64,000 bases of DNA, taken from contig NZ_JADILO010000001.1 of assembly GCF_015278125.1 (NCBI RefSeq), positions 248,001-312,000 of the forward strand, read 5' to 3'. The notes below the pieces were generated by a model. That model did not search any database. It worked only from the letters and a program-made list of their open reading frames with translations, and was not told where the DNA came from. Every line of letters starts with the position of its first letter. Positions within the stretch are counted from its first letter, which is position 1. The DNA comes from Vibrio fluminensis (GTDB lineage Bacteria > Pseudomonadota > Gammaproteobacteria > Enterobacterales > Vibrionaceae). Shown here piece after piece: positions 36,131 to 44,633 of the stretch. A program made the position numbers and the translations under genes.

Positions 36131-36508
36131 TTATAGTGATGCTGCGATAAAAAACAGTGCAGATAAACAAATGGGTATACCAAACGGCAAACCACGCTGC
36201 TTTACTTTCTTCATTCCTACAAAACAGCCATAAAAAAGATAAATCATTGCTAACGCACCACCTAAAACAGCAATAAACAACAAATACAGCCATAAATACT
36301 GTTCAGATACCGCTGGTAAAAATGCGATAGCTAATTTGCTATCCCCCCCACCCCATATCGAGAGACCATATAAAGTGAGTAAAACTACGCAAACTAAAAT
36401 GGTTTTAACCACAGCGATGTGAGTAAAACCCATCAATAAACTAATACCGAGTATTGCGGCGCATGCTCGGTTGGAAATTGTGCGAGTGGATATATCGCGA
36501 TATATCAC
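36131..36508 (-). CDS. tadV: Tad prepilin peptidase TadV (CpaA); start uncertain
   Basis: An A24-type aspartic peptidase that would mature Flp and the TadE/F pseudopilins. The two catalytic Asp motifs are YRDISTRTISN (residues 3-13) and GGGDSKL (about 53-59), with membrane helices between and after them. The frame as given starts at GTG 36508 and gives only 125 residues, with nothing ahead of the first catalytic Asp. The same frame stays open upstream to about 36588 and encodes SFLGWFLLAILSCRV, a proper first membrane helix. No ATG, GTG or TTG lies in that stretch. CTG 36571, overlapping the flp stop, or ATT 36568 would give about 146 residues, the usual family length. Confidence 0.8.
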   Translation of the reverse strand: MIYRDISTRTISNRACAAILGISLLMGFTHIAVVKTILVCVVLLTLYGLSIWGGGDSKLAIAFLPAVSEQYLWLYLLFIAVLGGALAMIYLFYGCFVGMKKVKQRGLPFGIPICLSALFFIAASL

Positions 36509-36567
36509 TCGGCAAGATAGGATGGCTAATAAGAACCATCCTAAAAAGCTATATTCTGAGACACTAA

Positions 36568-36798
36568 TCAGTTTGTTGTACCTGTGTCTGCTTCACCAAT
36601 ATGACCTGTAATTGTTTTGATAGCGCCCTCTAGTGCACCTTTTAGGCCGCCGTCTTCACCAGCGCCATTAAAGACAGCTAGTACAATAGCCGATACAGCA
36701 ACACCAATGATTGCGTATTCAATTGCGGTTACACCACGTTGATCATTTTTGAAGTTCTCAACAGTCAGTTTAGTTTTTACATATAGTTCAGTTAACAT
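36568..36798 (-). CDS. flp: Flp-type major pilin
   Basis: A 76-residue type IVb prepilin, the subunit of the Tad pilus. A basic leader ends NDQRG, and cleavage is expected before VTAIEYAIIGVAVSAIVLAVF. Glu and Tyr at +5 and +6 of the mature chain are the Flp signature. The C-terminal tail is Gly-rich. It is the first gene of the leftward tad operon, and a 900-base gene-free region holding its promoter lies upstream. Confidence 0.93.
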   Translation of the reverse strand: MLTELYVKTKLTVENFKNDQRGVTAIEYAIIGVAVSAIVLAVFNGAGEDGGLKGALEGAIKTITGHIGEADTGTTN

Positions 36799-37701
36799 TT
36801 TTTACCTCGACTTTACTTTTTACTAAGTAGAGACTAGCTCTATCCTTTACGGCCGGATTATCACTGAGAAATATGCAATCTTACAAATATTCACAATTTA
36901 ATAATTCGTTACAAAAATTAACCATTCCCAACATGAGAACCACACAAAATACATTAAGACAACGACGTCATGTCTCATTTTTGACAATGTCAAATTGACA
37001 TAAATATCAATTAAAAAGCTATTTTTTGGAACCGGTTCAAATAATAAGAAATCAGATAGAAATAAAAGTTTATATTTCGAGATCTAGATCTCATTAAGAA
37101 AACATTTACTAATACTTTAGGTTGATAGCTTTATTTTTTTAACAAATAAAGTTTTTACTCTAAATTCTGTTCTGTAAAGGAGTAGTGTGTGGTTTCAAAA
37201 CGGATTGGCTCAACATGAGTAGAGAAATTGTTATTTACTATACCCAAACAACTTGCAGGTGCAGGTGGCCGACAAAGAGACAAAGCCGCCGATCATAAAT
37301 GTAATACGTGATGAGGTTAGTGGGTGCCAGTCAACATTGCTACAACTTCAATATCGACCGGTATATCTAAATATATCTTTCAAATAAGCAGGCATTCATT
37401 AATGGAGTCTAAAAATAATTTTAACTGTAAGTATTTTTTCTTGTTCTCTAATTATAAAAATGGCCTTAAAAACTCAAGAAACACTCAAAAACCCTCAGTT
37501 ACAACGAATTATTCGGCACTGATCACAACCCTAAAAATAGATTCAATACCAAACTATTAATTACACCTCTAATGAATACACTTGTAAGGGACTCTGTAAC
37601 TCGTTCCGTATTACTGATTGGAATTGGATTTAGACTTTGCTGTTTTTCCCCAATTGTTATTCGAACGAATCAGAAATAAATGACAAAACTGGAGGGACAT
37701 G
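36799..37701. promoter_or_regulatory. Long divergent regulatory region between flp and dctP
   Basis: No gene is supported in these 900 AT-rich bases. On the flp side lie a perfect 14-bp palindrome GAGATCTAGATCTC (37079-37092) and GAACCGGTTC (37029-37038), both possible operators. A repeat-like segment with TATACC/GGTATA ends occupies 37239-37365. On the dctP side a GGAGGG ribosome site is at 37691-37696. A 78-codon frame at 37324-37560 overlaps the repeat and looks spurious. Confidence 0.5.
37239..37365. repeat. Dispersed-repeat-like element with TATACC/GGTATA ends
   Basis: The segment opens with TATACCC, then AAACAACTTGCAG, and closes with CTACAACTTCAATAT and GGTATA, so its ends are partly complementary. 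The layout resembles enteric and Vibrio intergenic repeats of the IRU/ERIC kind that begin TACCC and contain CAACTTGCAG. That similarity is from memory; only the inverted ends are seen directly. Confidence 0.4.
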
Positions 37702-38724
37702 ATGTCCATTTTTAACCATTTTAAGCAATTGACTGCGGTTTCATGCGTTGCGGCTGCGCTAAGTTTTTCATCTATCGCCAATGCTGACACTTGGCGTTAC
37801 GCTCACGAAGAATACAAAGGCGACGTACAAGACGTATACGCGCTGAAGTTTAAAAAATATATTGAAGACAACTCTGAGCATACGTTGCAAGTTTACCGCT
37901 TTGGTGAGCTGGGTGAGTCGGACGATATCATGGAGCAAGCGCAAGCTGGCATTCTTCAGTTTGTTAACCAATCTCCTGGTTTTACTGGTGCACTTATTCC
38001 AGAAGCTCAAATCTTCTTTATTCCTTACCTAATGCCGACTGATATGGCATCTGTGGTTGAGTTTTTCCGTCAGAGTAAAGCGGTGAACGAAAACTTCCCT
38101 AAACTTTACGAGGCGCAAGGTCTAGAGTTACTTAAGATGTATCCTGAAGGTGAAATGGTGATGACCGTTGATGAGCCAATCACTTCACCTGAAGATCTAA
38201 AAGGTAAAAAGATTCGCGTCATGACTAACCCGCTGCTTTCATCTACTTACGAAGCTTTCGGCGCAACACCTACGCCACTACCTTGGGGCGAAGTATACGG
38301 TGCGTTACAAACCAACATGATTCAAGGTCAAGAAAACCCTATTTTCTGGATCGAGTCTGGCGGTTTATATGAAGTATCTCCAAACCTTGTATTCACTAAC
38401 CACGGTTGGTTTACTACTGCATCGATGGCCAACAAAGACTTCTTCGATAAGCTTTCCGCAGAAGATAAAAAAGTGGTTCGCGATGCAGCCGATTACGCGT
38501 TCGATGAAACCATTAAACACATTAACGGTTTAGCCGACAAATCTCTGCAAAAAATCCAAGCCGCGAGCAAAGATGTCACCGTTACTCGCCTAACAGACGC
38601 GCAAATCGCTAAATTCAAAGAACGCGCACCACAAGTAGAAGCGACTTTCTACGAAATGACTGGTGATAGCGGAAAACAACTACTTGATCAATTCAAGCAA
38701 GACCTTGAAGCCGTAACCAAATAG
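37702..38724 (+). CDS. dctP: TRAP transporter substrate-binding protein DctP
   Basis: This 340-residue periplasmic protein captures an organic acid for the TRAP carrier encoded next. The signal peptide runs to about 28 (SSIANA). The DctP fold shows in VYALKFKKYIEDNSEHTLQVYRFGELGE, LKGKKIRVMTNPLLSSTYEAFGATPTPLPWGEVYGALQTNMIQGQENP (about 166-213) and the C-terminal long helix. The conserved Arg of IRVM (about 172) normally binds the ligand carboxylate. ATG 37702 is chosen because it gives proper spacing from GGAGG; ATG 37699 is also possible. A hairpin follows before dctQ. Confidence 0.92.
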   Translation: MSIFNHFKQLTAVSCVAAALSFSSIANADTWRYAHEEYKGDVQDVYALKFKKYIEDNSEHTLQVYRFGELGESDDIMEQAQAGILQFVNQSPGFTGALIPEAQIFFIPYLMPTDMASVVEFFRQSKAVNENFPKLYEAQGLELLKMYPEGEMVMTVDEPITSPEDLKGKKIRVMTNPLLSSTYEAFGATPTPLPWGEVYGALQTNMIQGQENPIFWIESGGLYEVSPNLVFTNHGWFTTASMANKDFFDKLSAEDKKVVRDAADYAFDETIKHINGLADKSLQKIQAASKDVTVTRLTDAQIAKFKERAPQVEATFYEMTGDSGKQLLDQFKQDLEAVTK

Positions 38725-38733
38725 TCGTTTATC

Positions 38734-38766
38734 AAACAGGCACTCCACTTGGGGTGCCTGTTTCTT
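38734..38766 (+). terminator. Attenuator-like hairpin between dctP and dctQ
   Basis: AAACAGGCAC (38734-38743) pairs with GTGCCTGTTT (38754-38763), with further CC/GG pairing inside and a T-rich tail. It probably stops part of the transcription so that the binding protein is made in excess of the membrane subunits. Confidence 0.7.
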
Positions 38767-38782
38767 TGCAGGGAAGTACGCA

Positions 38783-39358
38783 ATGACTGATGCAGAAGCA
38801 CTGACCTATCGTTCAACACTGCCTGGTTTTCTTGGCTTGTTGGACGATTTTATTTGTAAACTCGAATCTTTTTTACTCGCCGCTGGCGTCCTTTTGATGG
38901 CACTCAATACCTGTGTCAATGTTGTCGCCCGCTTTGTGTTTGGTGAAGGGCTATTTTTCTCCGGTGAGATCAACCGAATCCTGATTGTCCTGATCACGTT
39001 CGCGGGTATTGGCTACGCCGCTCGTTATGGTCGTCATATTCGGATGTCTGCCATCTATGATGCCCTGCCATTTAAAGGGCGAAAAATCTTAATGACCATC
39101 ATCGCACTGTTCACCTCTGTTGTGATGTTTGTCCTCGCCTACTTTTCTCTTGAGTACATCATATCCATATACGAACGCGGAAGAATTCTCCCTGCACTGG
39201 GGTTTGAAATCTGGTGGATCTACGTATGGGTACCACTTGGCTTTGTCATTACAGGCATCCAATACGCCTTAACCATGTACAAAAACCTTACCTCTTCTGA
39301 TGTCTATATTTCTGCTGGCGTTCTGGATGGATACGCTGAAACTGAAAGTGAAGTTTAA
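38783..39358 (+). CDS. dctQ: TRAP transporter small membrane subunit DctQ
   Basis: A 191-residue protein with four membrane helices (about 28-50, 66-86, 100-125 and 142-165). The DctQ motif FSGEINRILIVLITFAGIGYAARYGRHIRM (about 59-88) carries the conserved Glu and Arg. It pairs with DctM in the membrane. It starts 17 bases after the attenuator-like hairpin and ends 15 bases before dctM. Confidence 0.9.
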   Translation: MTDAEALTYRSTLPGFLGLLDDFICKLESFLLAAGVLLMALNTCVNVVARFVFGEGLFFSGEINRILIVLITFAGIGYAARYGRHIRMSAIYDALPFKGRKILMTIIALFTSVVMFVLAYFSLEYIISIYERGRILPALGFEIWWIYVWVPLGFVITGIQYALTMYKNLTSSDVYISAGVLDGYAETESEV

Positions 39359-39373
39359 TAAGGCAACTTTTCT

Positions 39374-40657
39374 ATGGCTTTAACCTTAATGTTCATCATG
39401 ATTGCCCTGTTGATTCTTGGCTTTCCAATGATGATCCCTCTAATTACCGCGGCACTGACGGGGTTCTATATGACCTTCGGCGGTGTCGGACAAATGGATA
39501 CATTTATCCAACAGGTGCTCGGTGGTATTCGTCCTGCCTCATTAATTGCGGTACCGATGTTTATTCTCGCCGCAGACATTATGACTCGAGGTCAATCAGC
39601 TGCGCGCCTGATCGATATGGTCATGGCTTTTATCGGTCATATACGTGGCGGTTTAGCCATCAGCACCGCTACCTCCTGTACCCTATTTGGTGCGGTTTCA
39701 GGTTCAACACAAGCAACGGTTGTTGCGGTCGGCTCTGCACTCAGGCCTAAGCTGTTACGCGCAGGCTACAGTGATTCTTTTTCATTGGCTCTGATTATCA
39801 ATGCCAGTGATATTGCCTTTTTGATCCCGCCAAGTATTGGCATGATCATTTATGGCGTCATCTCAGAGACTTCCATTGCAGAACTGTTTATCGCAGGTAT
39901 TGGTCCAGGGCTAATGATCTTGTTCCTGTTCTCGCTCTATTGTCTCTACTACGCCACTGTCAATAACGTACCAACCGAAGAGAAAGCGAGCTGGAGCGAA
40001 CGTTTTCAGGCGACTAAACGCGCGCTATGGCCATTAATGTTTCCTGTCATCATCGTTGGCGGTATTTACGGCGGCGTATTTAGCCCTACGGAAGCTGCGG
40101 CAGTATGTGTGTTGTATGCCTTTATTCTTGAGTTTGTTATCTTCCGTTCGCTTGGAACTCACGATATCTTCACCATCGCTCGCTCAACCGGGCTAATCAG
40201 CGCTGTGGTGTTTATTTTGGTTGGTGTGGGTAATGGCTTCTCTTGGATAATCTCATTTGCGCAGATCCCGCAAGCTATTCTTGAGGCCGTTGGCATCAGC
40301 GAAATGGGACCAATGGGCGTATTGGCTGCAATCTCAATCGCGTTCTTCATTGCCTGTATGTTTGTCGACCCAATCGTGGTCATTTTGGTGCTTACGCCTA
40401 TCTTTGCCCCTGCAATTGAAGCGACTAACCTCGATCCGGTGCATGTTGGGATTATTATCACCCTGCAGGTGGCGATAGGGTCAGCTACCCCACCCTTTGG
40501 TTGTGACATCTTTACCGCGATTGCCATTTTTAAAAAGCCTTACTGGGAGGTGATCCGCGGCACTGGTCCATTTATCGCGATCTTGTTGCTTTCGGCAGCG
40601 CTGTTGGTTTTCTTCCCGCAAATTGCCCTATTCTTGCGCGATATCGCTTTTGATTAA
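39374..40657 (+). CDS. dctM: TRAP transporter large permease subunit DctM
   Basis: The 427-residue, roughly 12-helix ion-coupled permease of the TRAP system. DctM features include GGIRPASLIAVPMFILAADIM near 50, CTLFGAVSGSTQATVVAVGSAL near 102 and NASDIAFLIPPSIGMIIYG near 139. GGVFSPTEAAAVCVLYAF near 236 and FVDPIVVILVLTPIFAPA near 331 follow. It completes the dctPQM operon, and uspA follows after 21 bases. Confidence 0.93.
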   Translation: MALTLMFIMIALLILGFPMMIPLITAALTGFYMTFGGVGQMDTFIQQVLGGIRPASLIAVPMFILAADIMTRGQSAARLIDMVMAFIGHIRGGLAISTATSCTLFGAVSGSTQATVVAVGSALRPKLLRAGYSDSFSLALIINASDIAFLIPPSIGMIIYGVISETSIAELFIAGIGPGLMILFLFSLYCLYYATVNNVPTEEKASWSERFQATKRALWPLMFPVIIVGGIYGGVFSPTEAAAVCVLYAFILEFVIFRSLGTHDIFTIARSTGLISAVVFILVGVGNGFSWIISFAQIPQAILEAVGISEMGPMGVLAAISIAFFIACMFVDPIVVILVLTPIFAPAIEATNLDPVHVGIIITLQVAIGSATPPFGCDIFTAIAIFKKPYWEVIRGTGPFIAILLLSAALLVFFPQIALFLRDIAFD

Positions 40658-40678
40658 CTGGCAGCCTTAGGAGATAAC

Positions 40679-41119
40679 ATGTTTAAAAGAATATTGGTTG
40701 CAGTCGATGGTTCTTTTTCTGCGCTCAATGCGTTAGATAAAGCAATTGAGCTACAACGCCTAACAGGCTGCGAACTGTTTTTACTGAGCGTATACAAACA
40801 CCATAGCTTATTCGAAAGCTCTCTTTCGATGGTACGTCCTGATGATTTACAGATCCCCGACCAAGCGCTGAGTGAGTACGCAAAATGCATTGTTGAGCAA
40901 GCAAAACAACATGCGAAAGACCAAGGCGTTGAGCAAATACGTGGCTTCGTCAAAGGTGGCAGACCTTCGCAAACCATCATTAAGTTCAGCAAAGAGAAAG
41001 AAGTAGATTTGATAGTTATGGGAGCAAGCGGTACCCACACTGGTAAAGATGGTATGTTTTTAGGCAGTGTTTCCCACCGAGTTGCCGGACACGCTTCATG
41101 CCCTACGATGGTCGTTTAA
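40679..41119 (+). CDS. Universal stress protein (UspA family)
   Basis: A 146-residue single-domain Usp protein. The N-terminal strand reads ILVAVDGSFSALNALDKAIEL, and the ATP-binding loop is VMGASGTHTGKDGMFLGSVSHRVAGHASCPTMVV (about 113-146), which contains the G-x2-G-x9-G(S/T) pattern. Usp genes are often attached to TRAP operons, as in TeaD of Halomonas, where the protein regulates the transporter. A similar role is inferred here from its place directly after dctM. Confidence 0.9.
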   Translation: MFKRILVAVDGSFSALNALDKAIELQRLTGCELFLLSVYKHHSLFESSLSMVRPDDLQIPDQALSEYAKCIVEQAKQHAKDQGVEQIRGFVKGGRPSQTIIKFSKEKEVDLIVMGASGTHTGKDGMFLGSVSHRVAGHASCPTMVV

Positions 41120-41141
41120 AATAAAGATACATTACCTACTC

Positions 41142-41182
41142 AAAAAAGAGAGCTACCCAACACTGACATAAAGGTAGCTCTC
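41142..41182 (-). terminator. Terminator of the acyl-CoA ligase operon
   Basis: GAGAGCTACC (41148-41157) and GGTAGCTCTC (41173-41182) form a 10-bp stem. Read leftward, six T bases follow (41147-41142), so it ends the leftward operon. It may also slow the convergent dctPQM-uspA transcript. Confidence 0.85.
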
Positions 41183-41239
41183 AAGCACAATGCTATTGGC
41201 TTAAAATTTATTGGAGCAGTAGAAATAACTTATATTCGC

Positions 41240-42865
41240 TTATTCGTTAACACGTCCGCGTAATACGTACTTTTGTACTTTACCCGTCGATGTTTTTGGT
41301 AATGCGGTAAAGATAAACTTCTTCGGTACTTTAAAATGCGCCATCTGGCTGCGACAAAACTCAATCAGCTCATCTTGAGTCAAGTCGATATCATTTTTAG
41401 TTTTGACAAACGCACAAGGTACTTCGCCCCACTTTTCATCCGCCATTGCGATTACCGCAACCTCTTCGATATCTTGGTGACGATACAAGACATCTTCGAT
41501 CTCAATACTCGAGATATTTTCACCACCTGAAATGATGATATCTTTAGAGCGGTCTTTGATTTCAATGTAGTTGTTTTGGTGCCATACCGCTAAGTCACCG
41601 GTATGGAACCAACCTTCTGCTAATGCTTCATCGGATGTACTTGGGTTTTTCAAATAACCTTTCATCACGATGTTACCGCGCAAGAAGATCTCACCCATCT
41701 CTTGACCATTTTTCGCTACGGGCTCCATGGTGATCGGGTTGGCAACCATTAACTCACCTTGCATAGGGGCACGCACCCCCTGACGGGCTTTCATACGGGC
41801 ACGTTCCGTATTGTTGAGGCTATCCCAATCACGTTGCCAATCACATACTACACATGGTCCAAAGGTTTCCGTTAAGCCATAAACGTGAGTCACTTCGATG
41901 CCTAATGCTTCCATACCTTCGATAACCGAGGCCGGTGGCGCTGCGCCAGCGGTCATTGCTTTAATCTGATGGTGAATATCCGATTTTAAGTCCACATCGG
42001 CATTATTCATCATATTAAGCACTATGGGTGCGGCGCAAAAATGGGTCACTTTATTTTGTTTGATCGAATCAAAAATCGCATCAGCACGCACGTGGCGCAA
42101 ACTCACACTCACACCTGCCGCCGCTGCAATCGACCAAGGGAAGCACCAGCCGTTACAGTGAAACATAGGTAAGGTCCAAAGATAAACTGGGTGTGAACCC
42201 ATATCCCATGACATGATGTTACTCACCGCATTTAAGTGAGCCCCACGATGGTGGTAAACCACCCCTTTAGGATTGCCCGTTGTACCGGAGGTGTAATTTA
42301 GTGAGATCGCTTGCCACTCATCGCTTGGTGGGTAGTACGGATACTCTGGATCACCATCAAGAATAAACTCTTCATAGGTCAGTTCGCTGATCAGGCTGCC
42401 TTCGGTATACAGAGGGTCATCAATTGAGATAACCAATGGTCGATGGGCGATCATTTTTAACGCCTTCTTAACCACCTCGGTAAACTCTTTATCAACAATG
42501 ACTACTTTGCTTTCCGCATGCTGGAAAATAAAGGCAATCGCATCCGCATCCAGACGGGTATTGATGGCGTTAAGCACCGCTCCAGACATCGGCACACCAA
42601 AGTGCATCTCAAACAGTTCAGGGAGATTGGGGGCAATCACAGATACCGTATCCCCTTCACCAATCCCTTGCTTTTGCAAAGCAGAAGCAAGCTTGCGACA
42701 ACGAGTTTCTGTCTCTTGCCAAGTTTTATGGATATTCCCATGCACCGTGGCGGTGTAATTCGGATAAACACTCGCTGCCCTTTCTAAAAAACTTAGCGGA
42801 CTGAGGCTTTCGTAGTTTGCTGGCGTTTTTTCCAAACCAATGTGATAGATATTATGTTTACTCAT
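41240..42865 (-). CDS. AMP-forming acyl-CoA synthetase (AlkK/DmdB-like)
   Basis: The 541-residue enzyme activates a carboxylic acid to its CoA thioester with ATP. LNYTSGTTGNPKGVVYHHRG (about 190-209) is the P-loop-like AMP motif. TLPMFHCNGWCFPWSIAAAAG (about 230) is typical of the medium-chain AlkK / methylmercaptopropionate-CoA ligase DmdB branch. VYGLTETFGPCVV (about 334), GWFHTGDLA (about 424), the hinge IKDRSKDIIISGGENISSIEIE (about 438) and the catalytic Lys of KTSTGKVQK (about 530) are all present. It is second in a two-gene operon behind a permease (54-base gap), so the ligase probably activates what that permease brings in. The true acid is unknown. Confidence 0.88.
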   Translation of the reverse strand: MSKHNIYHIGLEKTPANYESLSPLSFLERAASVYPNYTATVHGNIHKTWQETETRCRKLASALQKQGIGEGDTVSVIAPNLPELFEMHFGVPMSGAVLNAINTRLDADAIAFIFQHAESKVVIVDKEFTEVVKKALKMIAHRPLVISIDDPLYTEGSLISELTYEEFILDGDPEYPYYPPSDEWQAISLNYTSGTTGNPKGVVYHHRGAHLNAVSNIMSWDMGSHPVYLWTLPMFHCNGWCFPWSIAAAAGVSVSLRHVRADAIFDSIKQNKVTHFCAAPIVLNMMNNADVDLKSDIHHQIKAMTAGAAPPASVIEGMEALGIEVTHVYGLTETFGPCVVCDWQRDWDSLNNTERARMKARQGVRAPMQGELMVANPITMEPVAKNGQEMGEIFLRGNIVMKGYLKNPSTSDEALAEGWFHTGDLAVWHQNNYIEIKDRSKDIIISGGENISSIEIEDVLYRHQDIEEVAVIAMADEKWGEVPCAFVKTKNDIDLTQDELIEFCRSQMAHFKVPKKFIFTALPKTSTGKVQKYVLRGRVNE

Positions 42866-42919
42866 AGCAATTCTTCCTTAGCGCACGGCGTAAACCGGGC
42901 GAAAATATTCCTTACTTGA

Positions 42920-44290
42920 TCAATCTTCGAGAACTTCAATCGGCTCTTCGGCTTCCATTGGCTCCGCATTTTTACGGCGGTACTCAATTAGGAAATAAAG
43001 CGCTACACCCGCCAATAACCCGTAGCCTGCGCCATAAACGGCAAGCACTACACCCATGGTGCCTGCAACGCCCATTTGAGTCGCATTACGAACTTGCTCG
43101 ACACCCACAGAGATACACAGATAACCGGTGATGAGCAGCGTGATAGACAACGCGATCGGCAATACTGGTTTAAATAGCGTGATCAGAGGAAGTGCAAACA
43201 GGGCGATAAAACCAACAATCCAGAACACACCCGCGCCACTATAAATACTGTCCATCGCACTACGACCATGACGGTATCGCTCCGCGATTGTCGCCATCGC
43301 ACCAGTAAATAGTGGCCCCGCCAAACCTGGGTAAGGAGCAAAGAAAGAGTGAATTAAGTTACGTAGTGCGGTGACTAAGTGAACTCGGTCAACGTTGACT
43401 TCAATTTCTTCATCTGGACGCAAATGATCAACACGGTCCAGCAGGCTTTTCCCGACAATGATGTCGCCAAACGCGATAACGTAAGCAATCAAAGCAGTAG
43501 GGATCGCCATCCAAAGCATTTCCAAACTTGGTAGACCTACCGTGAATGGCAGGTAGTTAATCATCTCGCCAAATGCTGGCGTAGAGACACCAAATTGAAT
43601 ATCTGGCAATGGATACTCACTGACTGCCCAACCGACACCCATTGCGACCAACGTGCCCGGAACCATGCCATAACCAGCAATGACTTTTGCCCATTTATGA
43701 CTATTGACGTAATCGCGAAAGTTAAGAGAGAAAAGTACATAGGCGGTAACGAGAAAACCAATGATTAGCGAAATCGGCGTATTGGCTAATCGCCCACCTT
43801 CACTGATTTCACCACTCAAAGCCGCAATGCCCGCACCAATCAAAATACCGGCTTTGATGGAGTCTGGGAAAAGATCAACTAACTTACTGCCTAAACGGGT
43901 GATACCAAGGATGAAAAAGATAGCAGTAACGATCAATTGCAGCCCAACCAAAGCGCGAATCGCTTCTGGTCCTGGCTCAAAATTACCCAAAAACAGCAGT
44001 ACAACCGGAATCGCGGGCGTTATCCAACCGGGGACCATAGGCACGCCTAATAGATTTGGAAGCATAAAGCCAATGCCGCACACGACAACGTAAGCCAATG
44101 CGACGTCATAGGGAAGACCGAGGTATTTTTCAAGTAACGGAATCATCGCCATCCCGACCACGAACATGATCATTCCTTGGATGGTTTCCGCCATTTCCCA
44201 GCGGTAGTGAATAAATGGCAAGCGAATCTTAAAAGGTCCAGCGGGCCAGTATGGTTGCTCTTTTCCATGAGAGCGTTTAATGACTGACAT
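42920..44290 (-). CDS. NCS2/SulP-superfamily permease
   Basis: A 456-residue membrane protein of 12-14 helices in the xanthine/uracil-sulfate (SLC23/SLC26) superfamily. VVCGIGFMLPNLLGVPMVPGWITPAIP (about 69-95) and the FPDSIKAGILIGAGIAALSGEI region (about 140-161) match the UraA-like fold. AIPTALIAYVIAFGDIIVGKSLLDRVDHLRPDEE (about 266-299) contains the acidic substrate/proton region. Neither a nucleobase nor sulfate can be assigned. It heads the operon with the acyl-CoA ligase and is preceded by AGGAGT and a sigma-54 promoter about 80 bases upstream. Confidence 0.75.
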   Translation of the reverse strand: MSVIKRSHGKEQPYWPAGPFKIRLPFIHYRWEMAETIQGMIMFVVGMAMIPLLEKYLGLPYDVALAYVVVCGIGFMLPNLLGVPMVPGWITPAIPVVLLFLGNFEPGPEAIRALVGLQLIVTAIFFILGITRLGSKLVDLFPDSIKAGILIGAGIAALSGEISEGGRLANTPISLIIGFLVTAYVLFSLNFRDYVNSHKWAKVIAGYGMVPGTLVAMGVGWAVSEYPLPDIQFGVSTPAFGEMINYLPFTVGLPSLEMLWMAIPTALIAYVIAFGDIIVGKSLLDRVDHLRPDEEIEVNVDRVHLVTALRNLIHSFFAPYPGLAGPLFTGAMATIAERYRHGRSAMDSIYSGAGVFWIVGFIALFALPLITLFKPVLPIALSITLLITGYLCISVGVEQVRNATQMGVAGTMGVVLAVYGAGYGLLAGVALYFLIEYRRKNAEPMEAEEPIEVLED

Positions 44291-44367
44291 GCGTACTCCT
44301 ATTTTTAGTTAGTATTACTTGTAGGTATCTTTGAGTAAGTTTTTCTATTGCAACTCAACCTTGTAAT

Positions 44368-44383
44368 AGCAACCACGATGCCA
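44368..44383 (-). promoter_or_regulatory. Sigma-54 (RpoN) promoter
   Basis: On the minus strand the sequence is TGGCATCGTGGTTGCT, against the consensus TGGCACG-N4-TTGC(A/T). The -24 GG and -12 GC are separated by exactly ten bases. It lies 78 bases upstream of the permease start. The neighbouring operon encodes a sigma-54-dependent activator, and paired half-sites lie about 215 bases upstream of this promoter. Confidence 0.82.
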
Positions 44384-44578
44384 GTGTTAATATTTTGTAT
44401 AAAACAATTAAGCCTAAACATTTACAGTGAAAACAACTGCGTTTCAATTAACCGATAAATAATTGAAATAGTTAAAACAAAAGAGCACACTCCGTTTTAC
44501 TTAAACCTGGTACGACCAGTGCGATAATGTTAAACAAAGGTAAATATGGACAACATTTTATCTATCGAGGGATTGCTA

Positions 44579-44627
44579 TGAGCGCCAATCGCTCACTAAC
44601 TTGAGCGGTTAGCGCTCAGAGCGCTCA
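44579..44627. promoter_or_regulatory. Phased TGAGCG/CGCTCA half-sites (likely enhancer-binding sites)
   Basis: Two perfect dyads TGAGCG-N5-CGCTCA lie at 44579-44595 and 44602-44618, centres 23 bases apart, with a further CGCTCA at 44622-44627. The spacing near two helical turns, and the position about 215 bases upstream of the sigma-54 promoter, are those of an upstream activator site. The sites lie just after the binding-protein gene stop. A terminator is less likely because no T run follows. Confidence 0.7.
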
Positions 44628-44633
44628 AAGTAT

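Noticed and set aside
37324..37560. 78-codon frame between flp and dctP
   Set aside because: It overlaps the repeat-like element, has low-complexity composition and no domain.
37620..37645. Sigma-54-like TGG...TTTGCT upstream of dctP
   Set aside because: The GG and GC are 11 bases apart instead of 10, and the -24 box lacks the CAC part.
44579..44618. TGAGCG/CGCTCA dyads considered as the terminator of the binding-protein gene
   Set aside because: No T tract follows, there are several phased copies, and a sigma-54 promoter lies at enhancer distance.
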